Assembly: GCA_964446595.1 (NCBI GenBank)
Contig: CAYUPY010000004.1
Span: forward strand, 1 to 53,738
Direction: 5' to 3'
Source of the DNA: CAYUPY01 sp964446595
GTDB taxonomy: Bacteria > Patescibacteriota > Dojkabacteria > J137 > JAEUSD01
DNA length: 53,738 nt
Positions 32,359-40,308 of this stretch are shown one piece after another. The translations under genes and the position numbers were made by a program. The notes under the pieces were generated by a model, which saw only the letters and a program-made list of their open reading frames with translations, searched no databases and was not told the origin of the DNA. How positions within the stretch are numbered: the first letter of the stretch is position 1; every line of letters starts with the position of its first letter.

Positions 32359-34818
32359 ATGCACAAGATTGACACCGACTACAAAGTGGGGAGTCCAACC
32401 GCCCGATCTTGGGCCGGTATTTATGGCTATCGCCCCGAAAACCTTCTAGAGGATGAAGAAGCAGGTATGTTGCTTGCCACGATTAGTATGGGGAGTGAGA
32501 TCGACTTTGATTTAGCTAATATTGCGGCTTTATTACAAGATGAACTCCAAGACAAATACTATAGTGCGGCCAAAACTGCTCCTAGCAATATAGCAGCGCT
32601 GGAAACTGCTCTTAAGGCTATGCGAACAAGGTTAGAAGATATTCTACACCGAGAACCAGAGTTAGCTAAAACAGGAATAGACTTAGAAATAGCCGTGGTA
32701 GTGATCAAAGATAACTTGCTTTGTGCGGCAGTTGTAGGAGAGTCTAAAATATATGTTCGTCGAGGAGATGAAATGCATGAGATATCCAACGCACTAATTG
32801 ATCCCGACCTTAGTGGTTATATGTTCACAGGTAGCTTACAACTTCAGGAAGATGATCGTGTTCTCCTTTCCACACATAAAGTTCCACAGCATAACTCTTT
32901 AAAGGCTCTGGAAGAACAAATGGGTGGTTTTTCAATACAAAATTTGGCAGTAAAAGGAGGAGCAGCTTTATTGGCTGGTTATGAGCTAAACTGGGAAGAG
33001 ATTGAGGCAGTAGAACTTGCAGTAAGAGAGGCTGAAGAGGCCGAACAGATGGCCATACAGCGTCGCCAGGAGATTATAGATGCACAGCAAAAACAAGCAG
33101 CACTTCTAGAGGGGAAAGAAGAGGAGACTGAAATATATACGCCCGAGACACAAATTATTCCGGTAACTCCAGACCAGGCTGAGGTTGAACCACAAGACCT
33201 AGAAATTGAAGTTACCACAGCAGAGATTGAGCGTGAAGACCGTGAAACAAGATTTTCCGATCATGAAAAAAGTGTTCCACCCAAGGAAAAAGTGGAAAAA
33301 AGAGACTATATTGGTGAGGCACGGGAGCGTTTGGCCCCAGCCCTGCTTGCAACGCGTGAAACGGCAGGTAATTTGTTCCAAACAGTTAAGGAAAAGAGTT
33401 TTGAATTACGCACACAGCTGCAAGAGTCGGGTATTCTGGAAACATTAGCTAAAAATATTAAAGAATTCCTCCAAAAGGCAAAAGAAGTGGCCCAAGGAGT
33501 GTATCAAAACCTAGCTAACGGACAACCCGGTGATCGGTATAGTAGAAGGATACCAGTGCGGGGAGGACGTGGTGGCGGCGGCCTAATTGGCCGTATACAG
33601 GGCGTTATAGCAGGGAACGGTGGTAATCAGCGAAGTAGGTACCTAATTGCCGCCGCTGCCATCCTGGTTGTAGTAATAGGCGTGGGAATCAATCGCTCAT
33701 TAGAAGCACGGAGAATTCAAACCGAAATAGATCAGCTAACGGAACAAACAGAAAGTCTAGAATCACAATTTGTAGAAATAAGAGCAAACGCAACTGCCGC
33801 TGCATTAAGTAATGATCCGAATCGAAGAGGCGAGGTGTTAGGAGCTTTGGACGATCTGCGCGGTGATTTAGATTCATTACAGGCTAATGAACTTATCACT
33901 GAGGATTTGCAAGCTCGTTTAAGTGACATAATGGCTGAGACCTCTACTGCAGAAGACCAGGCATTGAAAATCAGATCATTTACTCAACCAGCATTAATTA
34001 CAGACCTAGCTACTGAATTTCAAGACGTAGAAGCAAGCGGCGTTGCAAGTAGTGGTAGTCAAATTTTTGTGACAGACAAAGGTAGAGATGTTGTTTACAG
34101 CCTTACCAATAACTTGGGCAGTCAGGTAGAGATCCTAAACGATGATCTAGTTGAGCCATATCTAATTCAAACAACACCAGACGGCAACCTTGTAGTATTT
34201 GACCGAAATGAGGAAAGCGTAATCGCAAACATTAACGCTGATTCTGGTGAGCTAACCAGACAGATAGGTCTTTCGCCTGAATCCCAAGGGGAAGTAACCA
34301 CAATGGATGTTTGGTCAAATGGATTCTTATACGCAATTAGTCCTGAGAGACAGGCCCTCGTAAGACAACCAGATGTTTCGGGTTCTTTCCAAATTCCTGA
34401 CTACAATAATCCATGGAGAAGAGATCCGGATTTTGGAAGGGCTGTGGACATGGTGGTAGACTATTGGATTTACGTAATTATAGACGGGCAAGGGTTAAAG
34501 CGCTATTTAAGTGGAGAACCAAGCCCAGTAACTATCCAAGGCTTACTACCTGAAGATAAGGCTGCGCTGACTAATGCAACTGCTGTAGCAGCTACTGAAA
34601 GGAGAATTTATGTTGCCGATCCAAATAATAGACGCATTATCTCTTTTGTAAAGGATTTAAATGACGAAAATTTAATCCTATATGAAGGACAGTACAAATA
34701 TAGAGGTGACTCAAATGTGTTCGCAGAGATTTCAGATATAGTAGTAACTGATAGTGAAAACCAGATAATTGTGCTTGATGGCAATCGGGTGATTCGATTA
34801 GACGTAGCTACTTTCTAA
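32359..34818 (+). CDS. PP2C-like/linker/membrane/propeller-like protein
   Basis: The 819-residue protein has an N-terminal domain (about 1-215) with strand patterns of PP2C phosphatases (AVVVIKDNLLCAAVVGESKIYVRRGDE, then DDRVLLST) but no DGMGG metal-binding motif, so it is probably inactive or a sensor. An acidic/charged linker of about 200 residues follows, with a Gly/Arg-rich stretch at about 390-425, a membrane helix at about 428-450 (YLIAAAAILVVVIGVGI), a helical segment, and a C-terminal beta-rich region with repeats such as ADPNNRRIISF that recall an NHL-type propeller outside the membrane. A transmembrane link between a cytoplasmic pseudo-phosphatase and an outer sensor is likely. Confidence 0.5.
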   Translation: MHKIDTDYKVGSPTARSWAGIYGYRPENLLEDEEAGMLLATISMGSEIDFDLANIAALLQDELQDKYYSAAKTAPSNIAALETALKAMRTRLEDILHREPELAKTGIDLEIAVVVIKDNLLCAAVVGESKIYVRRGDEMHEISNALIDPDLSGYMFTGSLQLQEDDRVLLSTHKVPQHNSLKALEEQMGGFSIQNLAVKGGAALLAGYELNWEEIEAVELAVREAEEAEQMAIQRRQEIIDAQQKQAALLEGKEEETEIYTPETQIIPVTPDQAEVEPQDLEIEVTTAEIEREDRETRFSDHEKSVPPKEKVEKRDYIGEARERLAPALLATRETAGNLFQTVKEKSFELRTQLQESGILETLAKNIKEFLQKAKEVAQGVYQNLANGQPGDRYSRRIPVRGGRGGGGLIGRIQGVIAGNGGNQRSRYLIAAAAILVVVIGVGINRSLEARRIQTEIDQLTEQTESLESQFVEIRANATAAALSNDPNRRGEVLGALDDLRGDLDSLQANELITEDLQARLSDIMAETSTAEDQALKIRSFTQPALITDLATEFQDVEASGVASSGSQIFVTDKGRDVVYSLTNNLGSQVEILNDDLVEPYLIQTTPDGNLVVFDRNEESVIANINADSGELTRQIGLSPESQGEVTTMDVWSNGFLYAISPERQALVRQPDVSGSFQIPDYNNPWRRDPDFGRAVDMVVDYWIYVIIDGQGLKRYLSGEPSPVTIQGLLPEDKAALTNATAVAATERRIYVADPNNRRIISFVKDLNDENLILYEGQYKYRGDSNVFAEISDIVVTDSENQIIVLDGNRVIRLDVATF

Positions 34819-34836
34819 TAAAAACTTTACATCCCA

Positions 34837-34845
34837 TGCTAAACT
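34837..34845 (+). promoter_or_regulatory. Extended -10 box of smpB, leaderless-like geometry
   Basis: TGC-TAAACT (34837-34845) ends 9 nt before the ATG at 34855, with no SD. Confidence 0.45.
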
Positions 34846-34854
34846 AACGCCATT

Positions 34855-35310
34855 ATGGCGCAGACGCTTTTCTCAAACAAAAGGGCCCTACATGATTATA
34901 AGGTTGTCGAGCAGCTGGAGGTAGGTATTGCTTTACAAGGGTGGGAAGTAAAATCTCTAAAACAAGGTATGGCAGACTTAAGGGGAGCCTTTGTAATATC
35001 AGATTTAAATGGTAACCTGGTTTTGAAAAATGCCAATATTCCAGCCTGGAAGACCGGTTTGCCCAAAAAGGACGAAGAGAAAAAACGAGATCGACTGTTA
35101 CTTTTACATAAAAGAGAACTAAAGAAATTTGCGGGACTATTAATGAGGCCAGGGTATACTGCAATACCTGCGAGTTTCTATGTTAACAATAGAGGGTTAG
35201 TTAAAATGCAGCTAGCAATAGTGACAGGTAAAAAGAAATATGAGAAGAAACAGGTCGCAAAAGAGAAAGACTTGCGCCGCAGACAACAGCGGGAACTAAA
35301 AGGGTGGTAA
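34855..35310 (+). CDS. smpB: SsrA-binding protein SmpB
   Basis: The 151-residue product begins MAQTLFSNKRALHDYKVVEQLEVGIALQGWEVKSLKQG, the conserved OB-fold core, and ends in a long basic tail (EKKQVAKEKDLRRRQQREL) that enters the ribosomal mRNA channel. It delivers tmRNA (encoded at 3588-4029) to stalled ribosomes. It is an independent gene embedded in the secretion-like cluster, with its own -10 box. Confidence 0.96.
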   Translation: MAQTLFSNKRALHDYKVVEQLEVGIALQGWEVKSLKQGMADLRGAFVISDLNGNLVLKNANIPAWKTGLPKKDEEKKRDRLLLLHKRELKKFAGLLMRPGYTAIPASFYVNNRGLVKMQLAIVTGKKKYEKKQVAKEKDLRRRQQRELKGW

Positions 35311-35355
35311 AATAAATTACATAATATATACCAAAATTGTCGTATATATTTATGC

Positions 35356-35369
35356 TATAATATAAAGTG
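35356..35369 (+). promoter_or_regulatory. Consensus extended -10 box, leaderless geometry
   Basis: TATAAT (35356-35361), preceded by TGC, ends 8 nt before the ATG at 35370. No SD is present. Confidence 0.55.
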
Positions 35370-35972
35370 ATGCAATCTCAGCAGCAACAAAACCAAAATT
35401 CAAATCCCCAAGTTCAAAGCTGGTCGTCGGCAATGGTTGCAGGCCAGGGTATACCCCAGCCCAGCGGTACTGACGAAAATGGACAGCCTTACTGGATAGT
35501 AAATGATCGCCGCATTAGCTGGCAGCAAATGCAGCAATATATCTGGCAAGCTCGGCAGCAGGTGCAAGCTCAAATGGGCAGCGGAGGCGGCGGGTTTGAA
35601 TCAATGCCTGCAATGCCTTCTGCACAACATTTTGAGCACTATGGTCAGCCAGAAACAAGTGTTGAAACAATTAAAGGACTAGATCGTAAAATAGAATCTC
35701 CAGAAAGTGGACTAGAAACAAAAGCTGAGCAACTCGGAAATCAAAATACCTCGACTCAGGCACAGAACACTAAACCTGAAAAACCAAAAATGGATTCAGT
35801 GCTAGGGCAGTCTGCGGAACTAAAAACTGTACGCGCAGATGACCTTGATTCTATGAAAAACTTCTATCAAGCAAATAACCAAAATCCTGGGAAAGGACAA
35901 GACTTGGCGGACACCTATTTGGCAGAGTTATTTGGTAAAATATTGCGTCGCCTAATTTACGTAGGTCGTTAA
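35370..35972 (+). CDS. Gln-rich protein of unknown function
   Basis: The 200-residue product starts at ATG 35370 (a GTG directly before it is also possible). Residues 1-70 are rich in Gln, Asn, Ser and aromatic residues (YWIVNDRRISWQQMQQYIWQ), the middle is Ser/Glu/Lys-rich and disordered, and the end is a short helix (ADTYLAELFGKILRRLIYVGR). I recognise no domain. It sits 16 nt before the TraD-like ATPase gene and is probably its partner or adaptor. Confidence 0.55.
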   Translation: MQSQQQQNQNSNPQVQSWSSAMVAGQGIPQPSGTDENGQPYWIVNDRRISWQQMQQYIWQARQQVQAQMGSGGGGFESMPAMPSAQHFEHYGQPETSVETIKGLDRKIESPESGLETKAEQLGNQNTSTQAQNTKPEKPKMDSVLGQSAELKTVRADDLDSMKNFYQANNQNPGKGQDLADTYLAELFGKILRRLIYVGR

Positions 35973-35988
35973 GGGCCTGTATATACAA

Positions 35989-38490
35989 ATGCTTGAAAAC
36001 ACATTCTCAATTATTCTAATTGGCTGTACTGTCTCGGCCGTACTATTAGTAGTTGCGGCATTCTTTGCATGGAAAATCTGGAAAGCTTTTCTTGACGGAG
36101 TGAAGGAAACGGCAATGACCCAAAAAGCATTAGGTGTAACAATCTTTGAGATCAAAGTGCCTCAGAACAACGATATTGATATAAAGCAGGCAGATCAGAT
36201 GTTTTCTGGGTTCCTAGGAGTGGGAGATAAGTTTAAAGGGTTTCAAAAGTACACAAAAGCACGCAAATTTATTAGCTGCGAAATAGTCGCGTTTAAGGAC
36301 AACATTAAGTTTTATGTCTCCTGTCCGAATGAAATCGCAACCCTAGTAGACCGACAAATAAACGGCGCATACCCGAGTGCAGAAGTGATTGAGGTGAAAG
36401 AGTACAATATCTTTACAGAGGGGGCGGAAGTAGCCTCTGCACAGCTGAAACTGGACAAAGAGAGTATGATCCCGATTCGGACATATGAAGAGTTAGCGTC
36501 CGATACGATGGCCACTTTGACAGATGCGATGAGTAAATTACGTGAAGGTGAGTCTGCGGCGTTCCAAATGGTGATTTCGCCTGCGGGCACCGATTGGCGC
36601 AATGATGCTAAGAAGCTGGTGAAGGATGCCCGCAAACCAGGAGATGAAGGCAAAGAAAATCCATTAGCTAAAAAGTATCCAGATGAAATTTTATCAAGTA
36701 TAGATAAAAAGGCTGAGAAGAGCGGATTCTATACAGATTTACGGCTGGTGGTAGTGTCACCTGCAAAAGAGTTAGCCAAAGAGCATTTGCAGAATATGCT
36801 TAGTGCTTTCGATCAGTACACCAAAGAATCCGGAAATAGAATAAAGAAAGATGAATTGCCGAAGACTTTTGTAAAAGATTTTATTTATCGCTTTCCTCGC
36901 GAAACGATGATTCTAAATACCGCAGAGTTAGCAACTATTTTCCATTTCCCCAATAAAAATATTGAGACACCGCACATTCAGTGGCTGCTTTCCCGAGATG
37001 CACCAGCTGCTGATTTTGTAACTAAGAAATATGAAGAGGGAAGGATGTATCTTGGAAAAAATATCTATCGTGGGCAGAAGAAGGATATTTTTATGTTACC
37101 TGAAGATAGATTAAGACACACATACGTAATTGGGCAAACTGGTACAGGTAAATCCAAGTTTTTGGTAGGGCAAACGGTGCGAGATATTCATGCGGGAAGA
37201 GGAGTATGCTTTATTGATCCGCACGGTTCAGATGTAGAAATGATTCTAAAAAATGTGCCTGCTCATAGAGTGGAAGACGTCATCTATTTTGACCCATCAG
37301 ATACGGAAAGGCCAATCGGTCTGAATATGATGGAATTTGTAAATCCCGATCAGAAAACTTTCGTAATCAACGAAATGTTAAATATTTTTGACAAGCTGTA
37401 CGATCTAAAGGCTACTGGAGGGCCAATCTTTGAGCAGTACATGCGTAACTCTATGTTGTTATTGATGGAAGACGTAGAGTCAGGAAACACATTAATGGAA
37501 ATTTCCCGCGTGTTAGCCGATGAAGAATACCGTAAATACAAACTATCTAAGGCTACTAACCCTGAAGTAGTCCATTTCTGGGAGAAACAGGCTGAAAAAG
37601 CGGGAGGAGAAGCGGCTTTGCAGAACGTTGTTCCTTACATCACATCCAAACTGACATCTTTTGTGGCAAATGACACTATGCGTCCTATTATTGCCCAACA
37701 GAAGTCGACCATTGATTTCCGATGGGCTATGGATAATGAAAAGATTATTCTCGTAAATCTATCTAAGGGTAGAATTGGCGAAATGAATGCTTATCTATTA
37801 GGAATGGTAATAGTTGGTAAGTTATTGGCAGCAGCGCTTAGTCGTGAAGATACTGATGAGGCTTTACGTAAGACCTTTTACCTGTACATTGATGAGTTTC
37901 AAAACTTTCTAACCGATAGTATTGTAACTATTCTATCTGAAGCACGTAAGTACCGTCTATCGTTAAATATCGCCCATCAGTTCTTGGGACAGCTAAAAAC
38001 TAAAGGGGGGGATACTAAAATTAGAGATTCAATCTTTGGTAATGTGGGTACTAAAGTAGTCTTCCGTGTTGGTATTGAAGACGCGGAAGTGTTTAAGAAA
38101 GAATTCGATCCGCTTTTCACACCAGAAGACATTGCACAACAACCAAACTTACATGCTTATGTAAAACTATTAGTTGATGGTAAATATCCGCCACCATTTT
38201 CGCTTTACACCCATTTTGACTATAGTCCATTCTCAGAGATAAGCTTTGCTACCGGTGATGATGAAATGGCAAGGACTATCAAGCAAATTTCTCGCCTACG
38301 TTTTGGTCGAGACAGGGATATTGTGGAAAAAGAGATTAGGCAGAGAGCTAAAAATAAGCTTGAGGTTAAGAAAGATGATAATTCTGGTGGATTTGGAGGA
38401 CTTGGAAGTCTGTTCGGTGGAGGCGGGGGAAGTAGTGCGCCACCTTCAGGCAAATTTAGTGGCAAACCACCAGGATTTGGAGGAATGTAG
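35989..38490 (+). CDS. Membrane-anchored TraD/HerA-type ATPase (type IV coupling protein-like)
   Basis: The 833-residue protein has an N-terminal membrane helix (about 6-30, FSIILIGCTVSAVLLVVAAFFAWKI) and a region of about 320 residues without known motifs. A RecA-like ATPase domain follows, with Walker A GQTGTGKS (382-389) and the coupling-protein motif FIDPHGSDVEMIL, and Walker B YLYIDEFQNF (D635-E636). A TraD-like C-terminal segment is followed by a Gly/Pro-rich tail. These proteins bring DNA or protein substrates to type IV secretion channels. It closes the cluster that began at 20209. No relaxase or VirB4-type second ATPase is visible in this window. Confidence 0.8.
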   Translation: MLENTFSIILIGCTVSAVLLVVAAFFAWKIWKAFLDGVKETAMTQKALGVTIFEIKVPQNNDIDIKQADQMFSGFLGVGDKFKGFQKYTKARKFISCEIVAFKDNIKFYVSCPNEIATLVDRQINGAYPSAEVIEVKEYNIFTEGAEVASAQLKLDKESMIPIRTYEELASDTMATLTDAMSKLREGESAAFQMVISPAGTDWRNDAKKLVKDARKPGDEGKENPLAKKYPDEILSSIDKKAEKSGFYTDLRLVVVSPAKELAKEHLQNMLSAFDQYTKESGNRIKKDELPKTFVKDFIYRFPRETMILNTAELATIFHFPNKNIETPHIQWLLSRDAPAADFVTKKYEEGRMYLGKNIYRGQKKDIFMLPEDRLRHTYVIGQTGTGKSKFLVGQTVRDIHAGRGVCFIDPHGSDVEMILKNVPAHRVEDVIYFDPSDTERPIGLNMMEFVNPDQKTFVINEMLNIFDKLYDLKATGGPIFEQYMRNSMLLLMEDVESGNTLMEISRVLADEEYRKYKLSKATNPEVVHFWEKQAEKAGGEAALQNVVPYITSKLTSFVANDTMRPIIAQQKSTIDFRWAMDNEKIILVNLSKGRIGEMNAYLLGMVIVGKLLAAALSREDTDEALRKTFYLYIDEFQNFLTDSIVTILSEARKYRLSLNIAHQFLGQLKTKGGDTKIRDSIFGNVGTKVVFRVGIEDAEVFKKEFDPLFTPEDIAQQPNLHAYVKLLVDGKYPPPFSLYTHFDYSPFSEISFATGDDEMARTIKQISRLRFGRDRDIVEKEIRQRAKNKLEVKKDDNSGGFGGLGSLFGGGGGSSAPPSGKFSGKPPGFGGM

Positions 38491-38563
38491 TTGTAAAGGT
38501 AACGCTGTGTTAAAATTGCACGCAAAATCACTGCATTTCAATGTAGTGGCATAAACAAATTAT

Positions 38564-38636
38564 GCGCCCATAGCTCAGGGGTTAGAGCACCGTTCTTATA
38601 AAGCGGGGGTCCCTGGTTCAAATCCAGGTGGGCGTA
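38564..38636 (+). tRNA. tRNA-Ile (anticodon UAU)
   Basis: The full cloverleaf has acceptor GCGCCCA/TGGGCGT (first pair G-U), D stem GCTC/GAGC, anticodon stem CCGTT/AGCGG with loop CTTATAA, and T arm CCTGG-TTCAAAT-CCAGG, discriminator A. The loop gives anticodon UAU, which reads AUA directly. CCA is not encoded. Confidence 0.9.
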
Positions 38637-38817
38637 TGAAAACTTCCTCTATTTCTTTACTATATTTTGTGGCGAATAAATGCAAAGGTGAAAAGGTGAA
38701 TTGGATTATCCTTTTAACTTGATAGTCAATCTGGTAAGTTATTATCTGATATACGTAATCCCAAGTTTTGAAGCTATTTCCACTTTGTACTAGCAAGCAT
38801 GTAGAAAAGTGTATGAT

Positions 38818-39675
38818 TTACAGAGCGATTAGTTTTGTACTACCTGTTGGTAGATAGCCTTCTTCTAGTAGCTCAAGGTACTTTTGAGTGGTAGTTTTAT
38901 TTTTATGCCCTACTAAATCAGCTACTGTATCTATAGGAACTCCGTGTTTTAATTGATGTACTATAAAGGTATTACGCAGATCATTCACACAGGCATCTTC
39001 AATTCCTGCTTTGGCCATAGCCCGGTCAACAGCACTACGTATATTACGTATAATAATATGATTACCATCACGGGTTGGAAATAAGGGGTGTTCAGAATTG
39101 TTAAATTCTAGGTCTGACAAATACCCTTTCAGGATTCTCTGGGCCCTTTCGTTTAGAGGGATTCTACGTTCGTCTAGAGTAGAATAGGGTTCTACATGAA
39201 TGTGGCCCTCGTTATCTAGGTAAGCATGTTTGATTTTTAAACGAGATACCTCTCCTATTCTCAGACCAGTTTGTAGCATTAACTCAATCATAGTGTGTAA
39301 CCTACTATTGTCACGAGTCACTTCTCTTAAGGCGAAGTATTCCATTGGGCTAAGCACGCGCGGTGGTTTAGCATGAATTTTAGGGTGTTCAAGCTCTTGG
39401 GCTGGGTTATCATTTTTGTGCCCTTGATCTTGCAAGTATTTGTAAAAGGTACGGAAGCTATTAATTTTGCGAGATACCGTTTTAGGCGTGAAATCATGTT
39501 TATTTTGCATCGTTTGCACTGCAGCTTTTAATGCTTCTGTATTCATTTCATGCAGGTGACAATCTGAATAACTGTGTAACTGCTTCAAATCTTTAGTGTA
39601 GGCAGTAATAGTGGACTTTGATCTGCCTTCTTGTTCAAGATGATTAGCAAATGCAGAAATTAGCTTATCCGTCAT
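38818..39675 (-). CDS. XerD-like tyrosine recombinase with non-standard catalytic residues
   Basis: The 285-residue protein has an N-terminal SAM-like core-binding domain (about 1-85) and the catalytic domain. GLRIGEVSRL gives Arg139; the HxxR motif reads N231-D-L-R234 (Asn in place of His); VGH gives His257; QKYL gives the nucleophile Tyr266. In the beta-hairpin where the conserved Lys is expected, the sequence is PYSTLDERRIPLN, without an aligned Lys. It may resolve chromosome dimers or be a mobile-element integrase; it lies next to tRNA-Ile(UAU), but no duplicated att site was found. The start is the first ATG; the promoter is not clear. Confidence 0.75.
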   Translation of the reverse strand: MTDKLISAFANHLEQEGRSKSTITAYTKDLKQLHSYSDCHLHEMNTEALKAAVQTMQNKHDFTPKTVSRKINSFRTFYKYLQDQGHKNDNPAQELEHPKIHAKPPRVLSPMEYFALREVTRDNSRLHTMIELMLQTGLRIGEVSRLKIKHAYLDNEGHIHVEPYSTLDERRIPLNERAQRILKGYLSDLEFNNSEHPLFPTRDGNHIIIRNIRSAVDRAMAKAGIEDACVNDLRNTFIVHQLKHGVPIDTVADLVGHKNKTTTQKYLELLEEGYLPTGSTKLIAL

Positions 39676-39770
39676 TGGTTGTTACTGTATAATAAAATTG
39701 AGTAAGTTTGATGGCCTCTTAAGTAAATAATATTAACACGCGGCAAACCGCAGGTCAAACTACAGGACAT

Positions 39771-40169
39771 ATGCTTTTACAATTTATACTGCCAAAATTT
39801 TTACGAGAGATAGACCTGAAGTCCTGGTTAATTCTTATCGCTATAACCCTAGGACTGCTAATAATTGCAGGAAGGCTAGGGGATTCCGTGGTAAACGCCT
39901 ATAGGAACTATCAGGTTTATATCGCTGAGCAGGCGGGCTTAGAAGATTTGCAAGGTGAGTACAAAAGCTTACAACAAGACCTGGCATACTATAGGTCCTA
40001 TGAGTACAAGAAGCTTTATGCAAGAGATTATTTAAACCTTACCCAAGGAGGGGAGATACTATACAGGATAAACGATAATAATCGCTTCTATGAAGTATCG
40101 GATAGAAAACAGCAGTTTGTAGAAGAGGGGAAATACACTCAATGGTGGATGGTATTGCTATTTCCTTGA
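39771..40169 (+). CDS. FtsB/DivIC-like septum protein
   Basis: The 132-residue product has a short basic N-terminus, one membrane helix (about 20-36, LILIAITLGLLIIAGRL) and then a helical segment with a heptad-like pattern (LEDLQGEYKSLQQDLAYYRSY) and a short C-terminal domain. This is the layout of the FtsB/FtsL/DivIC septum-initiator family that joins FtsQ and activates septal wall synthesis. It lies between the recombinase and the initiator tRNA gene. Confidence 0.65.
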   Translation: MLLQFILPKFLREIDLKSWLILIAITLGLLIIAGRLGDSVVNAYRNYQVYIAEQAGLEDLQGEYKSLQQDLAYYRSYEYKKLYARDYLNLTQGGEILYRINDNNRFYEVSDRKQQFVEEGKYTQWWMVLLFP

Positions 40170-40193
40170 AATTAACCGATAGTTTGCTATAAT
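40166..40193 (+). promoter_or_regulatory. Promoter of the initiator tRNA gene
   Basis: TTGAAA (40166-40171), a 16-nt spacer and TATAAT (40188-40193, preceded by TGC) give start near 40200, 9 nt before the tRNA. Confidence 0.7.
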
Positions 40194-40208
40194 GGCAGTG
40201 AAATGTAA

Positions 40209-40283
40209 CGCGGGATGGAGCAGTGGCAGCTCGCGAGGCTCATAACCTCGAGGTCGCAGGTTCGAATCCTGCTCCCGCAACCA
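40209..40283 (+). tRNA. Initiator tRNA-fMet (anticodon CAU)
   Basis: The acceptor CGCGGGA pairs with TCCCGC with C1 facing A72, the mismatch typical of bacterial initiator tRNAs. The D stem has A11-U24. The anticodon stem is CGAGG/CCTCG around CTCATAA, so the usual three G-C pairs become A29-U41, G30-C40, G31-C39. CCA is encoded. Confidence 0.93.
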
Positions 40284-40308
40284 TTTTAATACCTCATAGA
40301 TACCAACT

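Noticed and set aside
38491..38817. tRNA-Ile(UAU) as an attachment site for an integrated element
   Set aside because: A recombinase is next door, but no second copy of the tRNA 3' end was found in the window and the flanking genes are ordinary.
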